NCBI GenBank assembly: GCA_028821845.1
Contig: JAPKEZ010000003.1
Location: forward strand, 1-38,829
Length of the DNA stretch: 38,829 bases
Source of the DNA: Planctomycetota bacterium
Lineage (GTDB): Bacteria > Planctomycetota > UBA1135
Direction of reading: 5' to 3'
Shown here: positions 17,121 to 25,522 of the stretch, piece after piece
Numbering within the stretch: the first letter of the stretch is position 1
Layout: each line of letters starts with the position of its first letter
Position numbers and translations under genes: made by a program
Notes under the pieces: model-generated
What the model saw: only the letters and a program-made list of their open reading frames with translations
Database searches by the model: none
Told to the model about the DNA's origin: nothing

Positions 17121-18347
17121 TTAATGAGCCCCCCAAGATACGGAGGCGACGTCGATACCTTCGAGCGCCATCTCGTAAAGAGGTGACATGTCTCGCAGGC
17201 GTTTGACGGTAGAAATTGTTAATTCAGCAGCGCGGTCTACTTCTCGTTGAGTCGTGAAGCGGCCAAGGCTAAAACGGATGGATGAATGCGCGAGGTCGTC
17301 GCCGACACCCATAGCACGCAGAACGTAAGAGGGCTCGAGGCTTGCTGATGTGCAAGCAGAACCAGAGCTAACGGCAATGCCGCTCATGCCCATTAACATC
17401 GATTCGCCTTCAACGAATGCGAAGCTGATGTTTAAGCTACAAGCAAGACGGTTGTTCTCGTCGCCGTTAATGGTGAGATGAGTCAATTCGGCAGCAAGTT
17501 GTGCCTGCAGTGAATCACGTAGCGCAGTAATGCGCTGATGGTCAGAATCGCGATCGGTTTGGCAAATTTCAAACGCCTTGGCCATGCCGACAATACCCGG
17601 TACGTTAAGCGTGCCAGAACGCATGCCGCGCTCGTGGCCACCACCATAAAACACCGGTTCGATACGTACCCGCGGGTTGCGACGGCGTACATACAAAAAG
17701 CCAACCCCCTTTGGACCGTACATCTTGTGTGCAGAGCCCGACAACAAATCGATATTCATTTCTTGTACATTAATCAGTTCTTTGCCAACCGCTTGCGTGG
17801 CATCGGTGTGAAATAGCACGCCATTCTCATGGCATATATCGCCAATAGCCTTCACCGGGTGAATGGTGCCTATTTCGTTATTGGCCATCATCAGGCTAAC
17901 TAAGATGGTGTCTTCGCGGATAGCATTTCGCAATTCGTTGAGGTCAATGTTGCCTTTGGTGTCAACGTTAAGCACTGTAACCTCATAGCCTGCATTTTGC
18001 AGGGCAGCCATCGGATCGAGTACTGCCTTATGCTCAGTGGAGCAAGTAATAAGGTGCTTGCCTTTAGGGGCATACATCTTGGCAACACCAAGAATCGCCA
18101 AATTGTTGGACTCGGTCGCGCCAGAAGTAAAAACTATTTCGCGTGACTTGGCATTAATGCCAGCAGCCATCGTCTCTCTTGCACTTTGAGTAGCTTTCTC
18201 AGCATCCCATCCGAACTGATGATTGCGCGAGGCTGCGTTTCCGAACTTGTTATTAAAGTAGGGCAGCATCGCTTCGACTACACGCTCGTCGACAGCAGTT
18301 GTCGCTTGGTGGTCGAGATAGATTTGTTGAACGTCTGTTGAGGTCAT
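17121..18347 (-). CDS. iscS: Cysteine desulfurase IscS
   Basis: This 408-residue PLP enzyme takes sulfur from cysteine for Fe-S clusters and tRNA thiolation. The N-terminal YLDHQATTAVD, the PLP-lysine segment SAHKMYGPKG, and the active-site cysteine loop SSGSACTSASLEP in the long class I form are visible. In selenium-using bacteria IscS-type enzymes can also mobilise selenium, which is relevant given the candidate selenoproteins at 31-33 kb. It starts 2 nt after iscR. Confidence 0.97.
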   Translation of the reverse strand: MTSTDVQQIYLDHQATTAVDERVVEAMLPYFNNKFGNAASRNHQFGWDAEKATQSARETMAAGINAKSREIVFTSGATESNNLAILGVAKMYAPKGKHLITCSTEHKAVLDPMAALQNAGYEVTVLNVDTKGNIDLNELRNAIREDTILVSLMMANNEIGTIHPVKAIGDICHENGVLFHTDATQAVGKELINVQEMNIDLLSGSAHKMYGPKGVGFLYVRRRNPRVRIEPVFYGGGHERGMRSGTLNVPGIVGMAKAFEICQTDRDSDHQRITALRDSLQAQLAAELTHLTINGDENNRLACSLNISFAFVEGESMLMGMSGIAVSSGSACTSASLEPSYVLRAMGVGDDLAHSSIRFSLGRFTTQREVDRAAELTISTVKRLRDMSPLYEMALEGIDVASVSWGAH

Positions 18348-18349
18348 GA

Positions 18350-18799
18350 CTAAACGGGGAAAACAAGATGATCAGCAGCCGGGTGGGGCTGATGATCGGG
18401 AGAGCCCTCGGCCAAATCAGCCAAAGTAGCATTGGTAAGAACCGAACGAATATCTTCGGCTAGTTTGACGATTCCAGACTTGATGATACACGATGGAGAG
18501 AGATTGCAATAACCTTCATCGGTGCAATCAACAACGTTAAGTGGTCCGTCTAGGCATTCTACGACTTCACATAAAGTGATTGCGGCTGGTTTCTTGTTGA
18601 GGCGATAGCCACCGCCAGGGCCGCGAGTTCCGCTAACAATCTGGCTACGTGACAAATGTTTAAGCACCTCGGCCAGTAAACGGCGCGGCACATTTAGCTC
18701 AGCGACAATTTCTTTGGCGCTAGTAAAGCCAGACTCATTTTGGGCCATAAAGGCCAAAGCCATGAGTCCGTACTCGGATTTCTTTGTGAGTCGAAGCAC
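18350..18799 (-). CDS. iscR: Rrf2-family regulator IscR, first gene of the isc operon
   Basis: This 149-residue repressor/activator has an N-terminal winged helix (MLRLTKKSEYGLMALAF, RGPGGGYRL wing) and cluster cysteines Cys92, Cys98 and Cys104, the same numbers as E. coli IscR. The fourth E. coli ligand, His107, is Lys107 here. The start is GTG at 18799; an overlapping ATG at 18801 is out of frame. TATAAT ends 6 nt before the GTG, so the operon message should be leaderless. An imperfect inverted repeat over the promoter may be the autoregulatory operator. Confidence 0.95.
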   Translation of the reverse strand: MLRLTKKSEYGLMALAFMAQNESGFTSAKEIVAELNVPRRLLAEVLKHLSRSQIVSGTRGPGGGYRLNKKPAAITLCEVVECLDGPLNVVDCTDEGYCNLSPSCIIKSGIVKLAEDIRSVLTNATLADLAEGSPDHQPHPAADHLVFPV

Positions 18800-18803
18800 A
18801 TTG

Positions 18804-18833
18804 TAATTATAGCATGCTTTTAGTGCTTAATTA
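18804..18833 (-). promoter_or_regulatory. isc operon promoter (extended -10) with overlapping inverted repeat
   Basis: On the minus strand, TGC-TATAAT (18814-18806) is an extended -10 ending 6 nt before the iscR GTG. The -35 is weak. An imperfect inverted repeat (TGCTTAATTA at 18824-18833 and TAATTATAGCA at 18804-18814 on the plus strand, one base inserted) covers the -10. This is where an IscR operator would be expected, although it does not match the E. coli type 1 consensus that I know. The outer arm includes the stop codon of the upstream thioesterase. Confidence 0.55.
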
Positions 18834-19267
18834 CGTTTTCTGCCCTTTTTGTCGGGTGCAGCCGCCTTAAAAACCTCTATAAGGGACTCTGGGAGCGCAG
18901 TAGGCTTCTGTTCTGCCTTTGTTAGGCACCCAAGCTCAACTTCTCCAGTTGCGCATAGCCGCATTTCGCTCTTTTCAAATATTTCATAGCCATAGCGCAC
19001 TGTTGCAGCGGACCAAGCCAGAACATGAGTGCGAATTACCGCAATATCATCGAAACGTAGTGACGACACATAATCGCATCGGGCATGGGTTACAGGCAGC
19101 ATAAAGCCAAGCACCTCCTCCATGTCTCGATAAGAAAACCCCTGGTCGCGAACCCACTCGGTGCGTCCAAGCTCGAAAAGGTCTAGGTAGCGCGAATAAT
19201 ACAGCACGCCCATCTGATCAACGTCGCGATAAAGCAAACGGTACTCGGAGTCTTGGTAAACAGCCAT
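18827..19267 (-). CDS. YbgC/FcbC-type acyl-CoA thioesterase
   Basis: This 146-residue hot-dog-fold 4-hydroxybenzoyl-CoA-like thioesterase has the YRDVDQMGVLYYSRYLDLFE segment that carries the catalytic Asp of the family (compare YEDTDAGGVVYHANY in YbgC). ATG 19267 was chosen over an upstream in-frame start at 19336 because it begins just before the first strand and has TACAAT 6 nt upstream. The last 15 residues are basic. It hydrolyses short or medium acyl-CoA or acyl-ACP; the substrate is unknown. It lies 27 bp upstream of iscR in the same direction, but iscR has its own promoter. Confidence 0.88.
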   Translation of the reverse strand: MAVYQDSEYRLLYRDVDQMGVLYYSRYLDLFELGRTEWVRDQGFSYRDMEEVLGFMLPVTHARCDYVSSLRFDDIAVIRTHVLAWSAATVRYGYEIFEKSEMRLCATGEVELGCLTKAEQKPTALPESLIEVFKAAAPDKKGRKRN

Positions 19268-19273
19268 GAGAAG

Positions 19274-19283
19274 ATTGTAGAAT
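19274..19283. promoter_or_regulatory. Overlapping divergent -10 elements
   Basis: The minus-strand TACAAT (19279-19274) ends 6 nt before the thioesterase ATG at 19267. The plus-strand TAGAAT (19278-19283) ends 8 nt before the ATG at 19292. The two hexamers share 2 bp, so the promoters should exclude each other. Confidence 0.55.
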
Positions 19284-19291
19284 CTCCCCTC

Positions 19292-20131
19292 ATGATAACC
19301 CAAGACCTTGCCCCATGCGAATCCACGCGTGCACAAATTTCATCTACGGTTTGGTTTTCAGTGTTAATCCCTGGACTAGGGCATTTGCTGCAAAAACAAC
19401 GCGGATGGGCTCTATTTTGGTTTGCGGCTAGCCAATTTCTTTTAATTGGCGGCTTTTATCTAGCAGATTTCTCGCAATTAGATTACGGAAGCCCCATCGG
19501 TATAGGTGACAACACCATAATCTATTTCTTAATCCCGGAGAGCGGCAACTTTTTAAGTACTCAGATATTCGCCCGCATGTACGATAGCATCGAATCCGGC
19601 GGGCGCTACCCAACTGAAATCCCATGGCGTAATTTGGGCTACATCATGTCAGCGATGTCTGGTTTCTTTGGCCTCTTCAGTGCCGCCCACGCCGCCGGCA
19701 TGCTAAGTCGTAGCAGTGCAAGGTCATCTCATGCTAAAACGTTAATGAATCCTGGCAGAGCAGCCCTATTAAATTTTATTCTGCCGGGCTTGGGACATTA
19801 TAAAACGGGCCGTAAATTTAAAGGGGTGCTGCTTGGCAGTTCAATTATGGCTTTATTCATTGTTGGCATGATGCTCGGAAACTGGGCAGACTTTGATCGC
19901 CAGCGTCACTCATATTATTGGGTAGGGCAAATGTGTATGGGTGGCAGTGGTTGGCTTACTGCATTAATTAGCGAACCCGCTAAGTTCACTTCGGTAATGC
20001 CTTATCAAGACGTTGGTTTATTGTTCACAACCGCCGCTGGCTTCTTCAATATTGTCGCTTCGCTCGATGCCTTCCATCGCGCCGAGCACGATATCTTAAT
20101 TCTTGAACCAAGTAACGACATTTCAGAATAA
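19292..20131 (+). CDS. Polytopic membrane protein with duplicated PGLGH motif
   Basis: This 279-residue protein has about six or seven transmembrane segments. Two copies of a membrane-entry motif are visible: FSVLIPGLGHLLQKQRGWA near residue 20 and LNFILPGLGHYKTGRKFKG near residue 165. The pattern recalls TM2-domain and DUF6677-type proteins; that name is from memory and is tentative. The start at 19292 is preferred over 19253 because a -10 hexamer lies 8 nt upstream of it. Function unknown. It shares 1 nt with the small membrane protein that follows. Confidence 0.7.
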   Translation: MITQDLAPCESTRAQISSTVWFSVLIPGLGHLLQKQRGWALFWFAASQFLLIGGFYLADFSQLDYGSPIGIGDNTIIYFLIPESGNFLSTQIFARMYDSIESGGRYPTEIPWRNLGYIMSAMSGFFGLFSAAHAAGMLSRSSARSSHAKTLMNPGRAALLNFILPGLGHYKTGRKFKGVLLGSSIMALFIVGMMLGNWADFDRQRHSYYWVGQMCMGGSGWLTALISEPAKFTSVMPYQDVGLLFTTAAGFFNIVASLDAFHRAEHDILILEPSNDISE

Positions 20132-20337
20132 TGATGGGCTCACCAATTGTAATGATTCTGCTACTGCTGTTTTTCAGTGCAGTACTTGGTGTAGTTGCTA
20201 GCTGTTACCGCTTCGATTCTAAAAAAGAAATATTAGATAGCTTGCCACGCCGCGCACTAACCTTTGCCTTAGTGGTAGCAGGATTCGCCGTCGTTGCTTA
20301 CTTGTTGTCGGCAACAGTGCTGATGCCATCGGCTTAG
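20131..20337 (+). CDS. Small two-helix membrane protein
   Basis: This is a 68-residue protein with two hydrophobic helices (about 4-24 and 43-64) separated by a short charged loop (DSKKEILDSLPRR). The ATG shares its first base with the stop of the preceding membrane protein gene, so it is translationally coupled to it. I do not recognise the family; a small partner subunit of the upstream protein is a reasonable guess only. It is convergent with the sulfatase-fold gene, 2 bp between stops. Confidence 0.7.
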   Translation: MMGSPIVMILLLLFFSAVLGVVASCYRFDSKKEILDSLPRRALTFALVVAGFAVVAYLLSATVLMPSA

Positions 20338-20339
20338 GC

Positions 20340-21962
20340 TTAATCGTCGCTATAACCTAGTTGGCGCAATGTAGCTAGCACATCGGCTGGCAACTCAACT
20401 GCTTTCCCGTTGTATTCGAGTTGTTGATGACCGATAACAGAATAAGAGCCATCGGGATGAATGGTTTTACCACCAATATCACAACGGTATAGCGGATGCG
20501 TTGACGTAACCGAGAGGTCGGCATTAGAGTTTTTACCAAGCGCAGAGGCTGGCATCGAGTTTTCGATGTCTAAGTATTCGAGCAGGTAAGTGCCAATATG
20601 GTGCGCCGCTACAGGCTTAGCAATTTGACTAGGCTCGATGTTGCCCGCATGAATTATCGCCAACGGAACCTTCACGACACAATCAGCAAAAGTGTGACCA
20701 TGTTCGAACGACCCTTGATCCCAGAGTTCTTCGCCGTGATCTACGTGAATCACCACTACATAATCACTTGAAGTTTTACTTAACTCGGCGAGCGTTAGTT
20801 CTAGTTGCTCATCTAAATGCCTGATTTGCGCATTGTATGCTGCATGTACAGCGTCTTTTATGTTTTCATCTACAGCGAAGAAATCGCGTCGCTGTTGCGG
20901 AGTCTTGTCGAGGATGGAAAAGTCACTGATATTTTTGCCAAAGTATTTTTGCGCATCATCTTCGCTGGAGTACGGCCAGTGGGGCTCCATGAAATGCAGC
21001 ATTAATAATCGCGCACGGTGACTATTCGAATACCACCATTCGGTAGCAAGCTGCTGTGAAGAGTCGACGCGATCGGCGGTTCGCGCATACATATCAAAAC
21101 CTTGCTGAATGTTAGTCCAGCTTTCAAGGAAGGGGTTTTGGTGAATGAAGGCGGTGGCATAACCAGCAGCGCTAAAAGCTTCGGCGAAGGTAGGCACATC
21201 GCCTAGCGACATGAAATCGCGCTTATCAGCTTTTCCGCCTGCAACTTCTGCAAAAGCACCGCGCCCGGCACCGTGCTGCTGCGGGGTTAAGCCACTAACC
21301 ACTGAGGCGAAAGCGGGGAGAGTCCAGTTAGAGGGGGAGTAAGCGTTGGTATATTGACGACCTGTGGCAATTAACTTTGACAAGAACGGCGCTTGTGACA
21401 GCGCTGAACTGCGCATAGTGTCGATGCTAATAAAAATAACATCGCTTTGTGGAGGATGAAGCGATGCACTGAAGTCAGGAGTAGCCCATGCGATTTCTGG
21501 ACCCGCATCGCTAGCTGAGGACGGCATCGCGTAACTTGCATTAAGTAACAACTCGCCACCACCATTTAGACGAACTTGAATAGGGTGCCATTTATTATCG
21601 TTCACGCTTAAGCTGGTTAGAACCTCAAGCTCTTCGCCATTTTGTTGTACGACGCTAAAGGTAATTTCTTTATTAGGCGCAGTCGTACTTCGTACGGCAG
21701 TCGTAAAAACTTGTCCAATGGCCTCAGGAATTTTTACTAGCAAGCGTGATGGTGTATCACAAATTATCGCCTGTCGTCCCATGCTGAATAAATCAGGGGA
21801 ACTTGTGGTGCTTTCGCCACCATAAAGTTCACTCGCCTCTTCGCTAGCACCATAGCGCATCACACCAACCTGGGCACTAACAATTGCATTAGTGCGTGGT
21901 GTGGCATCTTTGCTACAGACAGCGGTGATGCAAAGAAAGATGATGGTGGCTAGTAATCTCAT
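20340..21962 (-). CDS. Sulfatase-fold (alkaline phosphatase superfamily) secreted protein
   Basis: This 540-residue protein has a signal peptide (1-16), a beta-rich N-terminal region (to about 170) and a sulfatase-type domain. Metal-binding VIFISIDTMR carries Asp181. The nucleophile region reads SPSNWTLPAFASVVSGLTP (around 209-227), followed by VVIHVDHGEELWDQGSFEHGH near residue 405. True sulfatases have C/S-x-P-S-R, which is matured to formylglycine. Here the equivalent is Thr214, as in phosphodiesterase/phosphotransferase relatives. It is better called a metal-dependent phospho- or sulfo-transfer enzyme of unknown substrate. It overlaps dprA by 4 nt and probably shares its transcript. Confidence 0.85.
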   Translation of the reverse strand: MRLLATIIFLCITAVCSKDATPRTNAIVSAQVGVMRYGASEEASELYGGESTTSSPDLFSMGRQAIICDTPSRLLVKIPEAIGQVFTTAVRSTTAPNKEITFSVVQQNGEELEVLTSLSVNDNKWHPIQVRLNGGGELLLNASYAMPSSASDAGPEIAWATPDFSASLHPPQSDVIFISIDTMRSSALSQAPFLSKLIATGRQYTNAYSPSNWTLPAFASVVSGLTPQQHGAGRGAFAEVAGGKADKRDFMSLGDVPTFAEAFSAAGYATAFIHQNPFLESWTNIQQGFDMYARTADRVDSSQQLATEWWYSNSHRARLLMLHFMEPHWPYSSEDDAQKYFGKNISDFSILDKTPQQRRDFFAVDENIKDAVHAAYNAQIRHLDEQLELTLAELSKTSSDYVVVIHVDHGEELWDQGSFEHGHTFADCVVKVPLAIIHAGNIEPSQIAKPVAAHHIGTYLLEYLDIENSMPASALGKNSNADLSVTSTHPLYRCDIGGKTIHPDGSYSVIGHQQLEYNGKAVELPADVLATLRQLGYSDD

Positions 21963-23005
21963 TTAGGGCCCATTGTGCGATAGCTACCGTTTGCGGTGCG
22001 GCTGACTCTACCTTGGAGCTCTAATTCTAACAATTGCAGCTGTAGTTGGTCGTCGCCGATTGACAATTGCTCGGAAATTTCGTGTGCGTGCCAATTTTGC
22101 TCACTCATTATTTCGAGTATTGCCATCTGTTCAGTGTTGAGATTGGAATGTGCCGTGTTCTGCAATGAACGTAAAAAATCTTCACGGCTTAAAACGGGGA
22201 TGGCGCCCTCGTGAATCAGCCAATTAGTGCCTGAGCAAGCGAGATCGTCGATGGGGCCAGGTAGGGCGTAGATTTCTTTGCCCAACTTTAATGCCCAATC
22301 TGTTGTATTCATCGTTCCCGATTTATGCGTGGCTTGAATAACAAATAAAGCCCGTGACAACGCTGCAATTAAGCGATTGCGCCGTGGGAAATGGCCAGCC
22401 AATGGCCGAGTTGTAAATGAAAATTCGCTTAACACCAAACCACCTTGTGCAATTATTTGCTCGAGCATTTGAAAAGCTTCGCGCGGATAACACACATCTA
22501 ACCCCGAGCCTAGTACAGCAATTACTTTGCCGCCGGCATTAACCGAGGCCTGCATGCTAATCATGTCGATGCCACGCGCCGCACCACTGATGATAGTCTC
22601 TTGAGCAAAGGCCATAGATTTGCCAAACAGCTTAGCTTGCTCGCGCCCATAAACAGTACATGCTCGCGCCCCAACAATCGCCACCGCAGGAGGCTGTTGA
22701 TTGAGTAAGTCGATGTCACCCAATGCATGCAGCAGCGGGGGTGGATGCTCAAGGTGCGCCAACAACGTTGGATAGTACGCAGACCATTCGGGTACAAACT
22801 GCGCACTCATCTCCTGCGCAGTTTGACGCTGTTGTTGCATATTTTCATATAACCGCGCCGAATCAGGATGGCGTTGCACGAATTCGCACAGCTGACCGGT
22901 AGTGATTAACTTGTTAATACGTGCTGGTCCCATCCCAGGCATGCTGTTTAGGGCAATTAACGAGTCTTCTTGTTTCCATTCCACATTAGGTAGACGCAAG
23001 TGCAT
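21959..23005 (-). CDS. dprA: DNA processing protein DprA/Smf
   Basis: DprA binds incoming single-stranded DNA in natural transformation and loads RecA. The protein (348 residues from the chosen ATG 23005) has an N-terminal helix-hairpin-helix-like part (LNSMPGMGPARINKL), the Rossmann-like core (VAIVGARACTVYGREQA, SGAARGIDMISMQA, VLGSGLDVCYP, ATHKSGTMNT) and a C-terminal winged helix (about 290-345). An in-frame start at 23041 has an AGG-containing upstream sequence and would overlap the divergent gene at 23022, so the start is not settled. No other competence gene is in the window. Confidence 0.92.
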   Translation of the reverse strand: MHLRLPNVEWKQEDSLIALNSMPGMGPARINKLITTGQLCEFVQRHPDSARLYENMQQQRQTAQEMSAQFVPEWSAYYPTLLAHLEHPPPLLHALGDIDLLNQQPPAVAIVGARACTVYGREQAKLFGKSMAFAQETIISGAARGIDMISMQASVNAGGKVIAVLGSGLDVCYPREAFQMLEQIIAQGGLVLSEFSFTTRPLAGHFPRRNRLIAALSRALFVIQATHKSGTMNTTDWALKLGKEIYALPGPIDDLACSGTNWLIHEGAIPVLSREDFLRSLQNTAHSNLNTEQMAILEIMSEQNWHAHEISEQLSIGDDQLQLQLLELELQGRVSRTANGSYRTMGPK

Positions 23006-23021
23006 ATAATCGACACACAAA

Positions 23022-23594
23022 ATGCCAAAGATTCTTTTCATTGCTTACCTGATTTTGTTCGCCGTCTGCGCAGTCGAACCTTACGATCGTGCGGTATGGT
23101 TGGCCGAGAACGCTCCTGTACTACTAGTAGTCGCCGCAATAGCCATCAGCAATTGCTATCATAAGTACAGTAATCTTGCCTTGATGTTCATGGCGGTATT
23201 CATCACGCTACATACTATTGGCGGCCATTACACCTTCGAGCGCGTGCCATTTGATTGGTTCACCGACACCTTCGGCTTCGAGCGTAATCATTACGACCGC
23301 ATCGCCCACTTCAGCGTCGGCTTTTATGCCTTTCCATTAGCTGAAATATTAAAGCGCAACAATCTCGTAAACACCAATTGGTTGCTTTATTTGTTTCCGT
23401 TATTCGCCATCATCAGCGTGGCAGGTGTTTATGAATTATTCGAATGGCAATACGCCATCAGTGCCGATGCTGAAGCGGGTATCGCAGTTTTGGGTTCACA
23501 AGGCGACATTTGGGACGCCCAGAAAGACATTCTTTCCGATGCTCTGGGAGCGTTGTTTTCGTTGCTAATTTTTAAGCTTAGAAAATCGCCTTAG
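23022..23594 (+). CDS. DUF2238/YjdF-like membrane protein
   Basis: This 190-residue membrane protein has about five transmembrane helices and the family motifs GGHYTFERVPF, HYDRIAHFSVGF, YELFEWQ and GSQGDIWDAQKDILSDALGA. These match the DUF2238 (YjdF) family of inner-membrane proteins, whose function is unknown to me. The conserved His, Glu and Asp clusters near the membrane suggest metal or substrate binding. A TATAAT lies 11 nt upstream of the ATG. The 3' end overlaps the convergent lipoprotein-like gene by 17 bp. Confidence 0.88.
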   Translation: MPKILFIAYLILFAVCAVEPYDRAVWLAENAPVLLVVAAIAISNCYHKYSNLALMFMAVFITLHTIGGHYTFERVPFDWFTDTFGFERNHYDRIAHFSVGFYAFPLAEILKRNNLVNTNWLLYLFPLFAIISVAGVYELFEWQYAISADAEAGIAVLGSQGDIWDAQKDILSDALGALFSLLIFKLRKSP

Positions 23595-24135
23595 AGAAAT
23601 TAGCGTAAATCGTTTCAACCTGCGATTCGAGGTCGGCGCTTGGCCCCATGACTTTAAGGTAAACCGGACCGAAGTCTTTGACCATGATGGCGCCGATTAG
23701 CATCCAGTTCTCGCGCGGTTCGCCGCCACCTAACTGAGCTGTAGAATTGAGCGTGCCTTGCAACACCAGTTGATACATGCCGATGCCATCTACTTCTTTG
23801 ACGCCAAATTCGCGGCCTTCTTCAGGAGAAGAACCGGGTACTTCCCATTGTTTCATCCAACGATCGATGTTCATTGAGATAGACGCGGCATCGTAGTTGG
23901 ACCCCAAAAAGGAAACCGTTGCGCGGCCGCCATTGGGTAAATCCCATTTTCCCAGATAAAAAGACTGGTCTATGTCGAGTGCCGCCCAATCTTGTGGAAC
24001 GTCGATAGTCACGGTGGTCGGCGCTGGCGCGGTAATCACATTTTGCGCTGCAGGAGCAAACAAGGCCGGGTCAGGAGCTTTTACGCAACAAACCAACAGG
24101 CACATACTAAACAAAACAGTTCGAAGTGATAACAT
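23578..24135 (-). CDS. Putative secreted protein of unknown function
   Basis: This 185-residue protein starts with a hydrophobic signal (4-17, ending LLVCCVKAP). A lipoprotein is possible, but the residues before the cysteines fit the lipobox poorly. The mature part (VPQDWAALDIDQSFYLGKWDLP, GGRATVSFLGSNYDAAS, WMLIGAIMVKDFGPVYLKVMGP) looks like the PsbP/YcnI-like beta folds often found in small periplasmic proteins; I make no firm assignment. TATAAT ends 8 nt before the ATG. It is divergent from the MATE gene and overlaps DUF2238 tail to tail. Confidence 0.7.
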   Translation of the reverse strand: MLSLRTVLFSMCLLVCCVKAPDPALFAPAAQNVITAPAPTTVTIDVPQDWAALDIDQSFYLGKWDLPNGGRATVSFLGSNYDAASISMNIDRWMKQWEVPGSSPEEGREFGVKEVDGIGMYQLVLQGTLNSTAQLGGGEPRENWMLIGAIMVKDFGPVYLKVMGPSADLESQVETIYANFSKAIF

Positions 24136-24143
24136 ACGCGCTA

Positions 24144-24149
24144 ATTATA
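24144..24149 (-). promoter_or_regulatory. -10 element (TATAAT) of the 24135 gene
   Basis: On the minus strand a perfect TATAAT ends 8 nt before the ATG at 24135, leaving at most a 1-2 nt leader. Confidence 0.55.
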
Positions 24150-24163
24150 CACTTGCGACCGCT

Positions 24164-25522
24164 GTGAAAAAAAGTCTGCTCCTACCCTTGGCCCTGCCGC
24201 TAGTCATTTCGTTTTGGCTGCGCTCCGCATTTGCTTGGGTAGACACTATCTTTGCCTCGCTTTTACACAGCGATGTTGATGGTGCAATTGGCGACGCTTC
24301 TATCGCGGCAATCGGATTAGCTTTACCTCTCGATTTCTTGCTGACGGCATTTTGGGTTGGCACATCTAATGGAGTGACGGCCCGTCTAGCTTCGGCAATC
24401 GGGGCCAACCGCAATGAAGAAGTCTTGCAAATAAAAAAGTCGACTTACAAAATAATATTCTGTCTGTGTTTGTTCGCCACACTTATTGCTGTCACAGTTT
24501 GGATGTATGCGGAACATATTGGTCTTAATCCAGTAGTGGCAAAACAATTTAAAATTTACGCCACCGTGATGATGCTCGGCTCGGCGCTCACATCGTTTTG
24601 GTCTATTATTCCAGATTCGATTGTAAAAGCACATTACGATACGCGTTCAACAATGTGGGCTGGCTTGTGGTCGAGCGTTACTAACCTCGTCCTCAATGCT
24701 CTGTTTTTGTTTGTATTCAAATGGGGTATTTTCGGTATTGCGTTATCAACGGTTATCGGCCGCGTCGCAGGATTTGTTTACGCTACCATCCGTGCGCGTC
24801 GTCTCGAGAGGCAACATCTGCAATCACTAAGCTCACCGGTGCTCGGAGTAGCTGCGAACCCAGTACGCAAGATATTGCTAGTTGCAATACCATCGTCAAT
24901 CACCTTCATGCTAATGGGCTTCGAATCGTTTGCAATCAATGGCATCTTGAAAGACACCGCCGATTCAGTTTCATCACTCGCAGCTTGGTCAATCTTCGAC
25001 CGCAGCGTGCGTTTTTTGACAATGCCAATCATTGCCGCATCAGTCGCAATGCTGCCGTTGGTGGCGCGCTTGCAGGGCGAAAATAAATGCGAGGACATCC
25101 GTCTAGAGTTACTTGCTGGCGTGCGGGTATCGCTGATTTATGTATTCATCTTCGTCACGCCGATTGTTTATTTCGTCGGACCACTAATTGCCAGCGCTTT
25201 GTCTGATTCATCAGCCACGCAACTCGCAACTCAAGATGTGATCTACTTAGTGCCGCTTGCCATTCTAGGTATCGCGCCATTCTTGTTATCGCGCGCAACA
25301 TTCGACGGATTGCAGCGCCCGCGTCCGGCATTAATTGCTTCAGGCGTACGCACCTTCGTCTGCGTTATACCGCTTGCGATTTACGGTTCAATCAACCACG
25401 GCTTGTTTGGATTAAGCCAGGTACAAGGAATAAGCCTAGGTTACATCGCAGGTTTAATGCTTAGCAGCCTAGGCTATTGGTTATGGACGACGAAAAATCT
25501 TAGTCGTCTGCAGAATCGCTAG
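24164..25522 (+). CDS. MATE-family multidrug/Na+ antiporter
   Basis: This MATE-type exporter has about 452 residues from a GTG start at 24164 and about 12 transmembrane helices in two homologous halves. The first half starts at LLPLALPLVISFWL with the motif GLALPLDFLLTAFWVGTSNGVTARLA. The second half starts near VRKILLVAIPSSITFML. The longer ATG-initiated frame from 23972 runs antisense through the divergent lipoprotein-like gene and is rejected. No Shine-Dalgarno sequence is visible. Substrates are unknown (DinF/NorM-like). The 3' end overlaps clpC by 23 bp, tail to tail. Confidence 0.85.
   Translation: MKKSLLLPLALPLVISFWLRSAFAWVDTIFASLLHSDVDGAIGDASIAAIGLALPLDFLLTAFWVGTSNGVTARLASAIGANRNEEVLQIKKSTYKIIFCLCLFATLIAVTVWMYAEHIGLNPVVAKQFKIYATVMMLGSALTSFWSIIPDSIVKAHYDTRSTMWAGLWSSVTNLVLNALFLFVFKWGIFGIALSTVIGRVAGFVYATIRARRLERQHLQSLSSPVLGVAANPVRKILLVAIPSSITFMLMGFESFAINGILKDTADSVSSLAAWSIFDRSVRFLTMPIIAASVAMLPLVARLQGENKCEDIRLELLAGVRVSLIYVFIFVTPIVYFVGPLIASALSDSSATQLATQDVIYLVPLAILGIAPFLLSRATFDGLQRPRPALIASGVRTFVCVIPLAIYGSINHGLFGLSQVQGISLGYIAGLMLSSLGYWLWTTKNLSRLQNR

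Noticed and set aside
23972-24163. 64-codon N-terminal extension of the MATE frame
   Set aside because: It runs antisense to the divergent secreted protein and its TATAAT; the transporter begins near 24164.
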